Of a DNA stretch of 64,000 nt, positions 18,505-26,344 are shown piece by piece. The DNA is from Asticcacaulis sp. SL142 (GTDB lineage: Bacteria > Pseudomonadota > Alphaproteobacteria > Caulobacterales > Caulobacteraceae): the NCBI RefSeq assembly GCF_026625745.1, contig NZ_CP113061.1, positions 3,379,001 through 3,443,000 on the forward strand, written 5' to 3'. The position numbers and the translations under genes were made by a program. The notes below the pieces were generated by a model. It did not search any database. It had not been told where the DNA came from and was given only the letters and a program-made list of their open reading frames with translations. Each line of letters begins with the position of its first letter. The stretch's first letter is position 1.

Positions 18505-19140
18505 GTGACACCAGTCAAAGTCAAAGGCGCATATAGCGTTGAGCAAGTGTCACGCTTGACTCACCTTTCGCCTGCAAGATTGGCAGAGTGGGATCGTGCG
18601 GGCTTTTTTCCTCCGGAATTCGCTGAGGATAATAGACGATTGCCCTATAGCCGTATTTACTCATTTAGCGATGTAGTCGGCCTTAAAACGCTTCAAATAT
18701 TGAGAGATAAGTGGAAAGTGCCAATGTTGCACCTCCGGGAGGTGGCGGATCAACTTGCTGCCGTATGCGAAAAACCTTGGTCTGAACTTCGATTAGCGGT
18801 TCTGAAAAATGAAGTCCTTGTTCTAGATGATTTAGGGCAAGGAGAAGCGGTTTTGAATGGGCAAAAAGCTTTAATAGAACTAGATTCAGTAATTGATGAT
18901 TTGCACCGAGATATAGCCAGTATGCGCAAACGTCCCTCTGGTAGCGAAGGGAAATTAGAGCGGTCAAAATATGTGCTGCATAATGCACAAAGAATAGCTG
19001 GCACACGGATACCTGTGTCGGCTGTTATTCAATATCTTAAATCGGGAGCTACTGATGAAGAGATTATTGAAGCTTATCCGGATTTGACTTCCGAAGATAT
19101 TGCAACCGTACGTGCCGTTGCGGCTAATAAAGCTGCTTAA
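18505..19140 (+). CDS. VapB45-like antitoxin, MerR-type HTH plus DUF433
   Basis: 211 residues from a GTG start with TAAGG upstream. The first 75 residues look like a MerR-type DNA-binding domain (YSVEQVSRLTHLSPARLAEW). The last 60 are a DUF433 domain (GTRIPVSAVIQYLKSGATDEEIIEAYPDL). This two-domain order matches the antitoxin of the VapBC45 type known from Mycobacterium tuberculosis Rv2018. The partner toxin begins 19 bases downstream. Both genes are more AT-rich than their neighbours, suggesting acquisition. The antitoxin probably represses its own operon. Confidence 0.75.
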   Translation: MTPVKVKGAYSVEQVSRLTHLSPARLAEWDRAGFFPPEFAEDNRRLPYSRIYSFSDVVGLKTLQILRDKWKVPMLHLREVADQLAAVCEKPWSELRLAVLKNEVLVLDDLGQGEAVLNGQKALIELDSVIDDLHRDIASMRKRPSGSEGKLERSKYVLHNAQRIAGTRIPVSAVIQYLKSGATDEEIIEAYPDLTSEDIATVRAVAANKAA

Positions 19141-19159
19141 TAAACGAGGTCGGACGGGA

Positions 19160-19459
19160 GTGAGATTCTTAGCCGACCATAATTTGATAGAACAAATATC
19201 TCAATTTTTTGAAGCGCGTCAACATGACGTTTTGAGAGTTCGGGATGCTGTTGGAGCCGCTTCCCCAGATTTTGTCGTCGCGCAAGCTGCTCTAAGCGAT
19301 AACAGGATATTGTTGACTCAAGATCGTGATTTTCGGACTCAACAGCGGCGTAACAGAGCAAATAGGCAGGTTATGGAGAGTGTGCACTTAATTCATATCT
19401 GTGATCTAGGGCCTGATACTTTGCGCCGTGTTGCAGATATTATTGATGTTATTGAATGA
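19160..19459 (+). CDS. VapC45-like toxin, DUF5615 PIN-like RNase
   Basis: 99 residues from GTG 19160 (VRFLADHN); an ATG 20 codons upstream overlaps the antitoxin and lacks resemblance. DUF5615/PIN-like acidic residues are present: Asp in FLADHN, then Asp in DVLRVRDAV, and Asp residues in ILLTQDRDF. Relatives are ribonuclease toxins held in check by a DUF433 antitoxin, here the gene just upstream. Neither gene is broken, so the module may be active. Confidence 0.72.
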   Translation: MRFLADHNLIEQISQFFEARQHDVLRVRDAVGAASPDFVVAQAALSDNRILLTQDRDFRTQQRRNRANRQVMESVHLIHICDLGPDTLRRVADIIDVIE

Positions 19460-19562
19460 GAGGCCGAGCACCGCTTGGCATCAAACCAAAGAGTTCAGGT
19501 TTATGTTGAAGACAGGCGCGTAATTATTCAGAGGTGATTAATGGGGGCAGCGCCCAACATTC

Positions 19563-19586
19563 CGGGTGCAGGGGCCGTGCCCCTGC
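19563..19586 (-). repeat. short GC hairpin repeat, copy 2
   Basis: On the minus strand GCAGGGGC-ACG-GCCCCTGC then ACCCGG, starting immediately after the TAG of the diguanylate cyclase gene. Same family and same orientation relative to the stop as copies 1 and 3. Confidence 0.6.
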
Positions 19587-20453
19587 CTAGCGCGATGACT
19601 TTTTCATCAGGAACATAGCGGCATCGGCTTCGGACACCCAGGCTTCGGCAGTTTTCTGGCCTGAGAAGGCGCGCACCCCGAACGATCCGCCTACTTTAAG
19701 AAACAGGTTCTTGTGCGGGAAGGTGGCGATATTCAGTTCGGCCTCAAGCTTCATGGCCTTGACCTTGGCGGAGGCCAGATCGGCGTGGCGCAGCAGGATG
19801 GCAAATTCATCCCCGCCCAGCCGACCAATGCTGTCGCCTTCGCGGGTATTGGCCAGCAGCAGGTCGGCAACGTGGATCAGGGCCTGATCGCCTGCCGCGT
19901 GACCATAGGTGTCATTGATGAATTTAAAGCCGTCCAGATCAAGGAACACAAGGCACGCCTGCTGATCATAGCGGCGGCAGTCGGCCATGGCGCGGTGGAC
20001 TTCGCGCAGGAAGGCGCGGCGGTTCAGCGTCGGGGTCAGAACGTCTGAGTCAGCCAGATTTTCAGTCTGGGCGAGGCGTTCCTGCAATATTTTGACACCG
20101 GCCTTAAGGTCGCGGTTCTGGCGCGTCAGGGTCTCGATCAGGCGTTTAGCCTCATCCGGCCAATGTTCGCGGGAAGGGTTTTCGCGTTCGCTTTTAACGG
20201 GTGCCGCGACGGGCTTAGGCGCGGGCGGGGTGATCTTGACCGGGCTTGCGGGCGCCGCAGCCTTGGGTGCATTGGAATTGGCCGCGGGCTGCGGGGTGAT
20301 CTGCATTTCCTCGAAATAGGATTGCAGCAGGCTTTGCATCGATGCCGTCGAGGCGAACACGCTTTGGGGTTCCGCCGGTGTTACCTCCGCAGAGCCTTGA
20401 CCGCCGCTTAGATTTTCGTGCGCGGTTTTATAATGCGTGGGGTCTAAACCCAT
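19587..20453 (-). CDS. diguanylate cyclase (GGDEF)
   Basis: 288 residues. The N-terminal 90 residues are low-complexity Ala/Pro linker; then a possible short coiled coil (TLTRQNRDLKAGVKILQERL) leads into a GGDEF domain at about residues 130-286. The active site reads RLGGDEFAILL, and an inhibitory c-di-GMP site RxxD (REGD) stands five residues before it. FLDLDGFKFINDTYGHAAGDQ holds the metal and GTP residues. The protein should make c-di-GMP in the cytoplasm with product feedback. It has no membrane segment and no EAL domain, and stands alone, divergent from purE. Confidence 0.88.
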   Translation of the reverse strand: MGLDPTHYKTAHENLSGGQGSAEVTPAEPQSVFASTASMQSLLQSYFEEMQITPQPAANSNAPKAAAPASPVKITPPAPKPVAAPVKSERENPSREHWPDEAKRLIETLTRQNRDLKAGVKILQERLAQTENLADSDVLTPTLNRRAFLREVHRAMADCRRYDQQACLVFLDLDGFKFINDTYGHAAGDQALIHVADLLLANTREGDSIGRLGGDEFAILLRHADLASAKVKAMKLEAELNIATFPHKNLFLKVGGSFGVRAFSGQKTAEAWVSEADAAMFLMKKSSR

Positions 20454-20626
20454 AGACGATACTCTTATAGCCTGAGATGGGGAGGATATGCGGGCCCTGT
20501 GCCGACCTTAGCCGGTGATTGCGGCAACTATACCGCATCGCAATGGAATTGGGACAAGATTCTTTGGTTAAGAGAACAGGTTTTTGGGGGCGTGGATAAG
20601 TCGGAGAATAGTCCCGAAATCAGCAC

Positions 20627-20654
20627 TTGCTACGGGGACGTTTCTCCCTATACT
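20627..20654 (+). promoter_or_regulatory. candidate promoter of purEK
   Basis: TTGCTA (20627-20632), spacer 16, TATACT (20649-20654), about 40 bases before the purE start. It is the best sigma-70-like pair in the 241-base gap between the GGDEF gene and purE; no operator was recognised. Confidence 0.45.
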
Positions 20655-20694
20655 CCGCGCCTTTCCAAAAATGCCGTTAAGGACACCGCCGCAC

Positions 20695-21186
20695 ATGGCT
20701 ACATCGCCGCAAATAGCCATCATCATGGGGTCCCGCTCGGACTGGCCGGTCATGAAGCATGCGGCCGAAATGCTGGAGAAGCTTGGCGTCGCCTATGAAG
20801 CGAAGGTGGTGTCTGCGCACCGCACGCCTGAGCGGATGGTGGACTTCGCCAAGGGCGCCAAGGCCGCCGGTTTCAAGGTGATTATCGCCGGTGCTGGGGG
20901 TGCAGCGCACCTGCCCGGCATGACCGCGTCCCTGACGCCTCTGCCGGTGCTTGGGGTGCCGGTGCCGGTGCGGGACGGCCTGAAAGGGATCGATTCGCTG
21001 TTGTCGATCGTTCAGATGCCGGGCGGAGTGCCGGTCGGGACCTTGGCGGTCGGTGAGGCGGGGGCGAAGAATGCAGGCCTGCTGGCCGCGCAGATTCTGG
21101 CGCTGAATGATGCGGATTTGGCGGCGCGGGTTGATGCCTTGCGTCAGGCGCAGACGGACGGCGTTCCTGAGAGTGTGGAAGATTAA
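20695..21186 (+). CDS. purE: N5-carboxyaminoimidazole ribonucleotide mutase PurE
   Basis: 163 residues from ATG 20695 with AAGGAC upstream; the open frame extends 37 codons further but without family resemblance. PurE signatures: [12 protein letters not shown] (phosphate and nucleotide binding), [11 protein letters not shown] with the catalytic His, [12 protein letters not shown] and [29 protein letters not shown] in outline. It shifts the carboxyl group in purine synthesis. Its stop shares one base with the purK start (TAATG), so the two are translationally coupled. Confidence 0.95.
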   Translation: MATSPQIAIIMGSRSDWPVMKHAAEMLEKLGVAYEAKVVSAHRTPERMVDFAKGAKAAGFKVIIAGAGGAAHLPGMTASLTPLPVLGVPVPVRDGLKGIDSLLSIVQMPGGVPVGTLAVGEAGAKNAGLLAAQILALNDADLAARVDALRQAQTDGVPESVED

Positions 21187-22271
21187 TGCGTCACGATAAA
21201 TCCTTACCCCTTGGGGCAAAGATCGGTATTTTAGGTGATGGCCAACTGGGACGGATGCTGTCTCAGGCGGCGTCGCGTCTGGGGTTCAAGGTCGTGGTGT
21301 TTGGGCCTGATGCCGAATCACCGGCGGCCAGTGTGTCGGCCCTGTCGAAAGTGGCCCGCTATACTGACCTGGACGCGCTCGATAAATTTGCCGCCCAATG
21401 CGATGTCGTGACCTTTGAGTTCGAGAACATTCCGGTGGCCTCATTGGAGCATTTGCTGGCCGGTGGGGCGCGGGTCGCTCCTAATGCGCGCGCACTTGGC
21501 ATAACGCAGGACCGGGTGAGTGAGAAAAGCTTTGCCCGTTCGGTCGGTATTCGTACGGTTGATTTCCATGAGGTGAACTCGCTGGCTGACCTGAAGGCCG
21601 GTGTCGCGCGCTTAGGCGTGCCGTCGCTGCTGAAAACCCGCCGCGAAGGCTATGACGGCAAGGGCCAGGTGTGGATCAGGGATGTGGCCGACATTGACGC
21701 GGCCTATGCAAGCCTTGGCGGGCGGGCGGCGATCCTTGAGGCCAAGGCCGATTTCGTGCGCGAAGTCTCGGTCATTGCCGCGCGTGGTTTTGGGGGGGAG
21801 GTCAAGACCTATCCCATCGGTGAAAACCACCATGTCGGCGGGATTTTATCGACGACCTTGGCACCGGCTTATGTGTCGGAATCCCTGCGCGAAGGTGCGG
21901 TCGAAATTGCCACCCGTGTGCTGGAAGGTCTTGAGTATGTGGGCGTTTTGGGCGTCGAATTGTTTGTGTTGAGTGATGACAGTCTTTTGCTTAATGAAAT
22001 CGCACCCAGGGTTCACAATACGGGCCACTGGACGCAGGATGGGTGTCTGTGTGATCAGTTTGAGCAGCATATCCGTGCCGTCGCCGGATGGCCGCTGGGG
22101 GACACCGAGGCCCGTTTTCAGGTTGAAATGACCAACCTTTTGGGGCCGGACGTGCTGGCGTGGGAAAGCTTATCCGCCGAAGCGGGCGCACGGCTTTATG
22201 TCTACGGCAAGGATGAACCGCGTGAGGGCCGCAAGATGGGCCACATCAACCGGATCAAGGGAAGAGTCTAG
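21186..22271 (+). CDS. purK: 5-(carboxyamino)imidazole ribonucleotide synthase PurK
   Basis: 361 residues, an ATP-grasp enzyme. The N-terminal IGILGDGQLGRMLSQAA loop, ATP-binding KTRREGYDGKGQ, FVREVSVIAARG and the metal-binding LLNEIAPRVHNTGHWT in the C-terminal half are typical. It carboxylates aminoimidazole ribonucleotide with bicarbonate and ATP, feeding PurE. The start codon overlaps the purE stop. Confidence 0.95.
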   Translation: MRHDKSLPLGAKIGILGDGQLGRMLSQAASRLGFKVVVFGPDAESPAASVSALSKVARYTDLDALDKFAAQCDVVTFEFENIPVASLEHLLAGGARVAPNARALGITQDRVSEKSFARSVGIRTVDFHEVNSLADLKAGVARLGVPSLLKTRREGYDGKGQVWIRDVADIDAAYASLGGRAAILEAKADFVREVSVIAARGFGGEVKTYPIGENHHVGGILSTTLAPAYVSESLREGAVEIATRVLEGLEYVGVLGVELFVLSDDSLLLNEIAPRVHNTGHWTQDGCLCDQFEQHIRAVAGWPLGDTEARFQVEMTNLLGPDVLAWESLSAEAGARLYVYGKDEPREGRKMGHINRIKGRV

Positions 22272-22376
22272 GTCGCGCAAAAAAGTTATGGCGCTGGCGC
22301 GCCAGATACGTTTTTTGCGGGTAGTGTTACAGTGAGCCAAAGCCATCCGTTTCGGATAGCATTAAGGCGTCCCCCC

Positions 22377-22512
22377 CAAGAGCCCCCCACCGTCTCGTCG
22401 CTAACGCGCCGATCCACCTCCCCCAGTAAACTGGGGGAGTATAAAAAAGGTTATACCTCCCCGGCGTGCCGGGGAGGGGGACCATGAGCAAAGCGAAATG
22501 GTGGTGGGGGTT
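22377..22512. repeat. intergenic palindromic repeat, locus 9
   Basis: Two modules between the convergent purK and COQ9 genes: GCCCCCCACCGTC with CCACCTCCCCCAG/CTGGGGGAG, then ACCTCCCCGGCGTGCCGGGGAGG with GGTGGTGGGGGTTC. The right module abuts the COQ9 stop codon. Confidence 0.75.
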
Positions 22513-22517
22513 CTTGC

Positions 22518-23183
22518 TTAACTTTGTGCGGGTTCCGCCTTAGCCTTGCCGAAGCGTAAGGCGCCTAGCTTGGCGGCGATATCGAGCAGGGTCTGTTCGG
22601 GTTTGAAACCAGATTTGGCTTTAAACTTTTCATAAGCCATGACCGCGTCGATATTTCGCGCGATCTGGTCGTCCTGTGCGGCCTTGCCTTGCGCCAGTCG
22701 GGTGGTCAGCGCCGTGGTCAGAATCCCCGATACAATCAGCCGCTTGGAATAGTGGTTTTCATCCAGCGCCTGATCGCCAGCCTTGCGCCAGATCATGTCG
22801 GCGCTGTCCCACACCAGAGATTTCAGCAATCCCAGATGCTGCGGCAGCATCAGATAACCGAACAGGCGGTGGGTGACCGATTCTTCAACCGCGGCCTGAT
22901 CCAGCCGCGCGGTTAGCAAAAAAGATATCTTCTCACGCACCTTCATGCCCATCATGTCGGTGGCCTCAACCACGGCCAACCAAGCCGCATCATGGCTGCG
23001 CCACAGTACAGCCGCGATATCGCGCGGCCCGTTGGGGCAGATCAGGTCGGATTCGGCGGGTGTCAGGCCGATATGGGCGGCGGCGCGGCGCAAACTCGTG
23101 CTATTGAGGCCCAAATCCGGCATCAATTTCGCGGTGGCGGCAGCCAGATCGGCTTCGAGGGCTTTGAGGGGTGAGGTCGTCAT
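22518..23183 (-). CDS. COQ9 family ubiquinone biosynthesis protein
   Basis: 221 residues from ATG 23181-23183 preceded by TTGGAG. A TetR-like helical start is followed by the COQ9 core: MKVREKISFLLTARLDQ, VTHRLFGYLMLPQHLGLLKSLVWDSADMIWRKAGD in outline, then YSKRLIVSGILTTALTTRL. COQ9 binds lipids and helps the Coq7-type hydroxylation step of ubiquinone synthesis. In alphaproteobacteria it commonly stands beside rpsU, as here, transcribed divergently. Confidence 0.88.
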   Translation of the reverse strand: MTTSPLKALEADLAAATAKLMPDLGLNSTSLRRAAAHIGLTPAESDLICPNGPRDIAAVLWRSHDAAWLAVVEATDMMGMKVREKISFLLTARLDQAAVEESVTHRLFGYLMLPQHLGLLKSLVWDSADMIWRKAGDQALDENHYSKRLIVSGILTTALTTRLAQGKAAQDDQIARNIDAVMAYEKFKAKSGFKPEQTLLDIAAKLGALRFGKAKAEPAQS

Positions 23184-23333
23184 GGCTCCAAAGATACCCC
23201 TAAACCCCCGTCGCGCCAAGGGATTGGTAGCCGTGTGCGGCATTATGGCAAATTTCGCGCGAAATGCGCTTTTTCTTGTGCCAGTTTGGCTAGACTCCTT
23301 GGTTGGGTTGTTGTATGTGCACTCCCCTACATG

Positions 23334-23359
23334 CCCGCAGACTGGTGTTTGCGGGTTTT
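23334..23359 (+). promoter_or_regulatory. hairpin with T-run in the rpsU leader region
   Basis: CCCGCA (23334-23339) and TGCGGG (23350-23355) form a six-pair stem followed by TTTT. No plus-strand gene lies upstream, so if transcription of rpsU starts before it, this could act as an attenuator. The stem is short and evidence is weak. Confidence 0.3.
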
Positions 23360-23468
23360 CAGATTTTAATTGACCACGGTTGCTATCGCTTCATTCAGAG
23401 GGGCTGGTCGTAACCAGTCGCCGATCCGGGCAAGCCCCTCGGCATCAAGCAAGAATGGAGAGATTCCT

Positions 23469-23705
23469 CTGGTTCAGATTTTTGTCCGTGACAACAACGT
23501 CGATCAGGCCCTGAAAGCCCTCAAGAAGAAGATGCAGCGTGAAGGTTCCTTCCGCGAAATGAAGCGTCACGTACACTATGAGAAGCCCTCCGAGAAGCGC
23601 GCCCGTCAGCAGGCTGAAGCCGTGCGTCGCGCCCGCAAGCTGGCCCGCAAGCGTCTTCAACGCGAAGGTGGCGCGCCTATGCCCGCCCGCCCAGCGCGCG
23701 CTTAA
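23469..23705 (+). CDS. rpsU: 30S ribosomal protein S21, probable CTG start
   Basis: 78 residues. The S21 sequence begins (M)[20 protein letters not shown], then [20 protein letters not shown] and a basic ARKLARKR tail. The codon where homologues have Met is CTG (23469-23471). GGAGAG ends six bases before it, an ideal ribosome site, and there is no in-frame ATG, GTG or TTG nearby; the nearest TTG is 33 codons upstream with no resemblance. I therefore place the start at CTG. A hairpin terminator follows. Confidence 0.88.
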   Translation: MVQIFVRDNNVDQALKALKKKMQREGSFREMKRHVHYEKPSEKRARQQAEAVRRARKLARKRLQREGGAPMPARPARA

Positions 23706-23745
23706 TTTACACCGCGCCTAAAGACACGTAATCTATTGCAGATAT

Positions 23746-23780
23746 AAAAGCGTTGTGATCATCTGGTTGCAACGCTTTTT
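23746..23780 (+). terminator. intrinsic terminator of rpsU
   Basis: AAAAGCGTTG (23746-23755) pairs with CAACGCTTTT (23770-23779), loop of 14, ending in a T-run, 40 bases after the rpsU stop. Confidence 0.8.
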
Positions 23781-23809
23781 CTATAAGTTTAAACTGAGAC
23801 GCCCGACCC

Positions 23810-24214
23810 ATGTCCAACGACGCCCCTGACGCTATCCCTGAGCCCGGCGAGTTTGAACTGGCCATCCGCTCGATCGCCATGCCGTCCGATACCAATCCGG
23901 CGGGTGATATCTTTGGTGGCTGGCTGATGTCGCAGATGGACCTGGCGGCGGGCAATGTCGCCGGCCGGCGCGCGCGGGGCCGCTGCGCCACGGTGGCAGT
24001 GGACCGGATCGTGTTTCTGACGCCGGTGCATGTCGGTGATGAAGTGACGGTCTATGCCCGCCTGATCTCCACCGGCCGCACGTCGATGAAGTTTGAGGTC
24101 GAAGCCTATCGCCGCTCGCGCGACGGCGATGAGCGCATCAAGGTAACTGAGGCGGTGTTTACGTTTGTGGCGATTGATTCCGGCGGTCGCCCGCGGCCAC
24201 TTCCACACCACTAA
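23810..24214 (+). CDS. YciA-like acyl-CoA thioesterase
   Basis: 134 residues, a single hotdog domain. The motif SDTNPAGDIFGGWLMSQMD includes the family's catalytic Asp and the helix over the active site; RIVFLTPVHVGDEVTVYARL is the following strand pair. YciA-type enzymes hydrolyse a broad range of acyl-CoA thioesters in the cytoplasm. It has no obvious operon partner. A pair of GC-rich and AT-rich hairpins follows it. Confidence 0.88.
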   Translation: MSNDAPDAIPEPGEFELAIRSIAMPSDTNPAGDIFGGWLMSQMDLAAGNVAGRRARGRCATVAVDRIVFLTPVHVGDEVTVYARLISTGRTSMKFEVEAYRRSRDGDERIKVTEAVFTFVAIDSGGRPRPLPHH

Positions 24215-24275
24215 ACTTAAAGTCCCTCGCCGGGCGGTGGCTCCGCCACCTTGGCCGCCGCCGCAATGGCGGCTT

Positions 24276-24308
24276 GAGCGTAATGATTCCTTGAAAATCA
24301 TTACGCTC
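24276..24308. repeat. long inverted repeat after the thioesterase gene
   Basis: GAGCGTAATGATT (24276-24288) and AATCATTACGCTC (24296-24308) form a perfect 13-pair stem with a seven-base loop. A smaller hairpin, GGTGGCTCCGCCACC, lies just before it. There is no T-run, so it is not a standard terminator. It occurs only once in this window. Confidence 0.55.
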
Positions 24309-24463
24309 TAAATCTCCACCCCGGATCAACTTCAACTTCCCCTTCTGGTAAACAAACAATTGACCGCAACCCAAAGCCCTGACATCTTGCCGATACATAA
24401 ATGTGCCCAAAATGGGGCAAGCCTGTAACCCTAAGCGTACAGGTTTTGGGGGTGAGAAAACCT

Positions 24464-25003
24464 ATGGCTCAGACACGTTTTAGCGATGTGATGCGGCGCT
24501 GGCTGCTGGAGTGGGATGACGAAAAAACCCGTCGGGCCTTGGTGAGCACACTGGCGGTTTTGTTGGGCTTACTGCTGGGGATGGTGCTTCAGACCATTTT
24601 CAAGGAAGTGGGCGATTATCTGTTTCCGCCGCCGCCGCTGCTGGACATGGTTACCCCCGAAGAGCGGCTGGAGCTGATGAGCACCATACCGTCGGCGGCC
24701 TTTGTCATCACGCTGGTGTCGTGGGCGGTTGGGGCCCTGTTTGGGGCCTATGTGGCGGTTCGGGTCGCCAAGACCGGGCAGTATCCCGGCTGGATCGTCG
24801 GCATACTGCTGTTTGCCGGTGATCTGATGACCATCATTTCCACGCCCCATCCGATGTGGTTCAACCTGATCAGCGTGCCGTTGGTGGCCGTGTCGGCCTT
24901 TGTCGGCGCCTGGCTGGGCTATGTCGTGCTGCATCAGCAGTATGTGCGCGCCCAACGCCGCGCCGCCGCCCGTCAGGACGCCGCCAGCCAAGAGATTGCT
25001 TAG
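24464..25003 (+). CDS. small integral membrane protein, unknown function
   Basis: 179 residues from ATG 24464 with GGGTGAG upstream. Hydrophobic segments lie near residues 27-47, 78-103, 112-128 and 133-160; a polar proline cluster (YLFPPPPLLDMVTPEERLEL) lies between the first two. The C-terminus is a basic tail (RAQRRAAARQDAASQ). No family was recognised. It converges on the exported protein gene that ends 16 bases later. Confidence 0.65.
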   Translation: MAQTRFSDVMRRWLLEWDDEKTRRALVSTLAVLLGLLLGMVLQTIFKEVGDYLFPPPPLLDMVTPEERLELMSTIPSAAFVITLVSWAVGALFGAYVAVRVAKTGQYPGWIVGILLFAGDLMTIISTPHPMWFNLISVPLVAVSAFVGAWLGYVVLHQQYVRAQRRAAARQDAASQEIA

Positions 25004-25019
25004 GGGCTATTCAGCCTGA

Positions 25020-25781
25020 TCACTTGTTATCGATTTCGATGCGCTGAGGCACACGCTCGAAATTGAGCGTCGCAGCCTCCGGATAATCGGACGGGTAGAA
25101 ATAGGGCGTGCCGGACGGGTATTCGCCCTTGGTGGTCACCGGCAAGGTTTTGACCTGACCGTTTGACAGGGTGACCGTGCCCTTACCGGCGCCAGCAAAG
25201 AACACCCGGTCGGGCAGAGAAATCAGCATGGCGGCGGGGCCAGCGGCTTTTTTGCCGACGGTCTGGGTCTGGTTGACGGCCTTGGTCATGTCAGCGGCCG
25301 ACAGGGTGCGGGCAGGGGCTTGCGTCGAATAGACCTTAAGCTTCATGGCCAGCGAGACATTGTTCGGGCCGGTCGCCACCACCACCGCATTGCGGTTGAG
25401 CTGCGCCAGCGTCGGCAGGGGCGTGATGCGGTTGTCGGGACCAAGGGTCAGCTTGGTGAGGTTGGCGCCGTCCTTAAGCTTGAAATCGAGGGCGCTGACG
25501 GGGACATGCTTGACGCGCACCACATAGGCCAACTGGATCTGATCGCGCGCCGAGGCGGGTTGGCTCAAGAAGCCTTTGAGCAACGGAAACAGGCGCGAGG
25601 CAGGGACTTCCTTGGTCTCAATCTGACCCACAGGGGCGGCCTCCGCAATCTGAGGCGACAAAGCGACACCCAGCGCCGTCAGACCGAACATGGCGGCGGC
25701 CAGAAATGAAGTCTGCGGGGCCGCTAGGGCTTTCGAGGATAAGGCGCGGGCGGCGGATTTGGTGTGCATCATCGTTTCCAT
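25020..25781 (-). CDS. exported protein of unknown function
   Basis: 253 residues with a long N-terminal signal: hydrophobic stretch FLAAAMFGLTALGVAL and likely cleavage after AEA. The mature part has no membrane segment or enzyme motif I can name. Visible landmarks are PDNRITPLPTLAQLNRNAVVVAT, given as a landmark only in part, and a C-terminal YFYPSDYPEA. It is probably periplasmic, and I cannot assign a role. Confidence 0.65.
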   Translation of the reverse strand: METMMHTKSAARALSSKALAAPQTSFLAAAMFGLTALGVALSPQIAEAAPVGQIETKEVPASRLFPLLKGFLSQPASARDQIQLAYVVRVKHVPVSALDFKLKDGANLTKLTLGPDNRITPLPTLAQLNRNAVVVATGPNNVSLAMKLKVYSTQAPARTLSAADMTKAVNQTQTVGKKAAGPAAMLISLPDRVFFAGAGKGTVTLSNGQVKTLPVTTKGEYPSGTPYFYPSDYPEAATLNFERVPQRIEIDNK

Positions 25782-25844
25782 GGTTCGTCTTTACAGGCGT
25801 CATATGACCATAGTTGGGCTGAATGGAAGATGAACCCCTAAAAT

Positions 25845-26333
25845 TCAGTTTTGACGCGCATTTGATTCCGAAAACCGCCTAACACTTTTGGCTACACCGA
25901 ACTTCGTTTCGGAATGCGCTTTGTAACGTGATTTCATCGCCTCATAGCCCCAGCGGATCAAAGTCCGCAGCCGGTCACTATCCACATCCTTCAACGATTT
26001 GAGGTAAAGGCACGATACGCTGGCCTTATACTTGCCTAAACCGTCCATAAGGTCGGGACGCTCAGAAAATCCCGGCATGATGTAGAGTGTCAGATTGGCG
26101 GCCCGCGGCGAAAAGCCAGTGAGGGGCCAGTCGGCGGGCTTTTTCGGGTTTTTCATATCGGTGTAGCAGCCATAGCCCACAATCGACGGCCCCCACATGA
26201 CGGGCGGCTCTCCGGTGACCTCGGCAAACAAGGTGAGCAAAGTCTCACAATCCGCGCGCTTTTTCGGATCGGGTATGCTGGCGACGAAGGCGCTCGGATC
26301 AGCATCGGTGGGTTGGGTTTTAAGCTCGGCCAT
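25845..26333 (-). CDS. DUF1801 domain protein
   Basis: 162 residues with the DUF1801 pattern: PPVMWGPSIVGYGCYTDM, DWPLTGFSPRAANLTLYIM, then GLGKYKASVSCLYLKSL. The family is cytoplasmic and uncharacterised, with a fold shared with frataxin-like and YdhG-type proteins. The start has a strong AGGAGGG ribosome site. It lies 11 bases from the membrane protein gene on the same strand, which is upstream, so both are probably on one transcript. Confidence 0.85.
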   Translation of the reverse strand: MAELKTQPTDADPSAFVASIPDPKKRADCETLLTLFAEVTGEPPVMWGPSIVGYGCYTDMKNPKKPADWPLTGFSPRAANLTLYIMPGFSERPDLMDGLGKYKASVSCLYLKSLKDVDSDRLRTLIRWGYEAMKSRYKAHSETKFGVAKSVRRFSESNARQN

Positions 26334-26344
26334 GATGAACCCTC

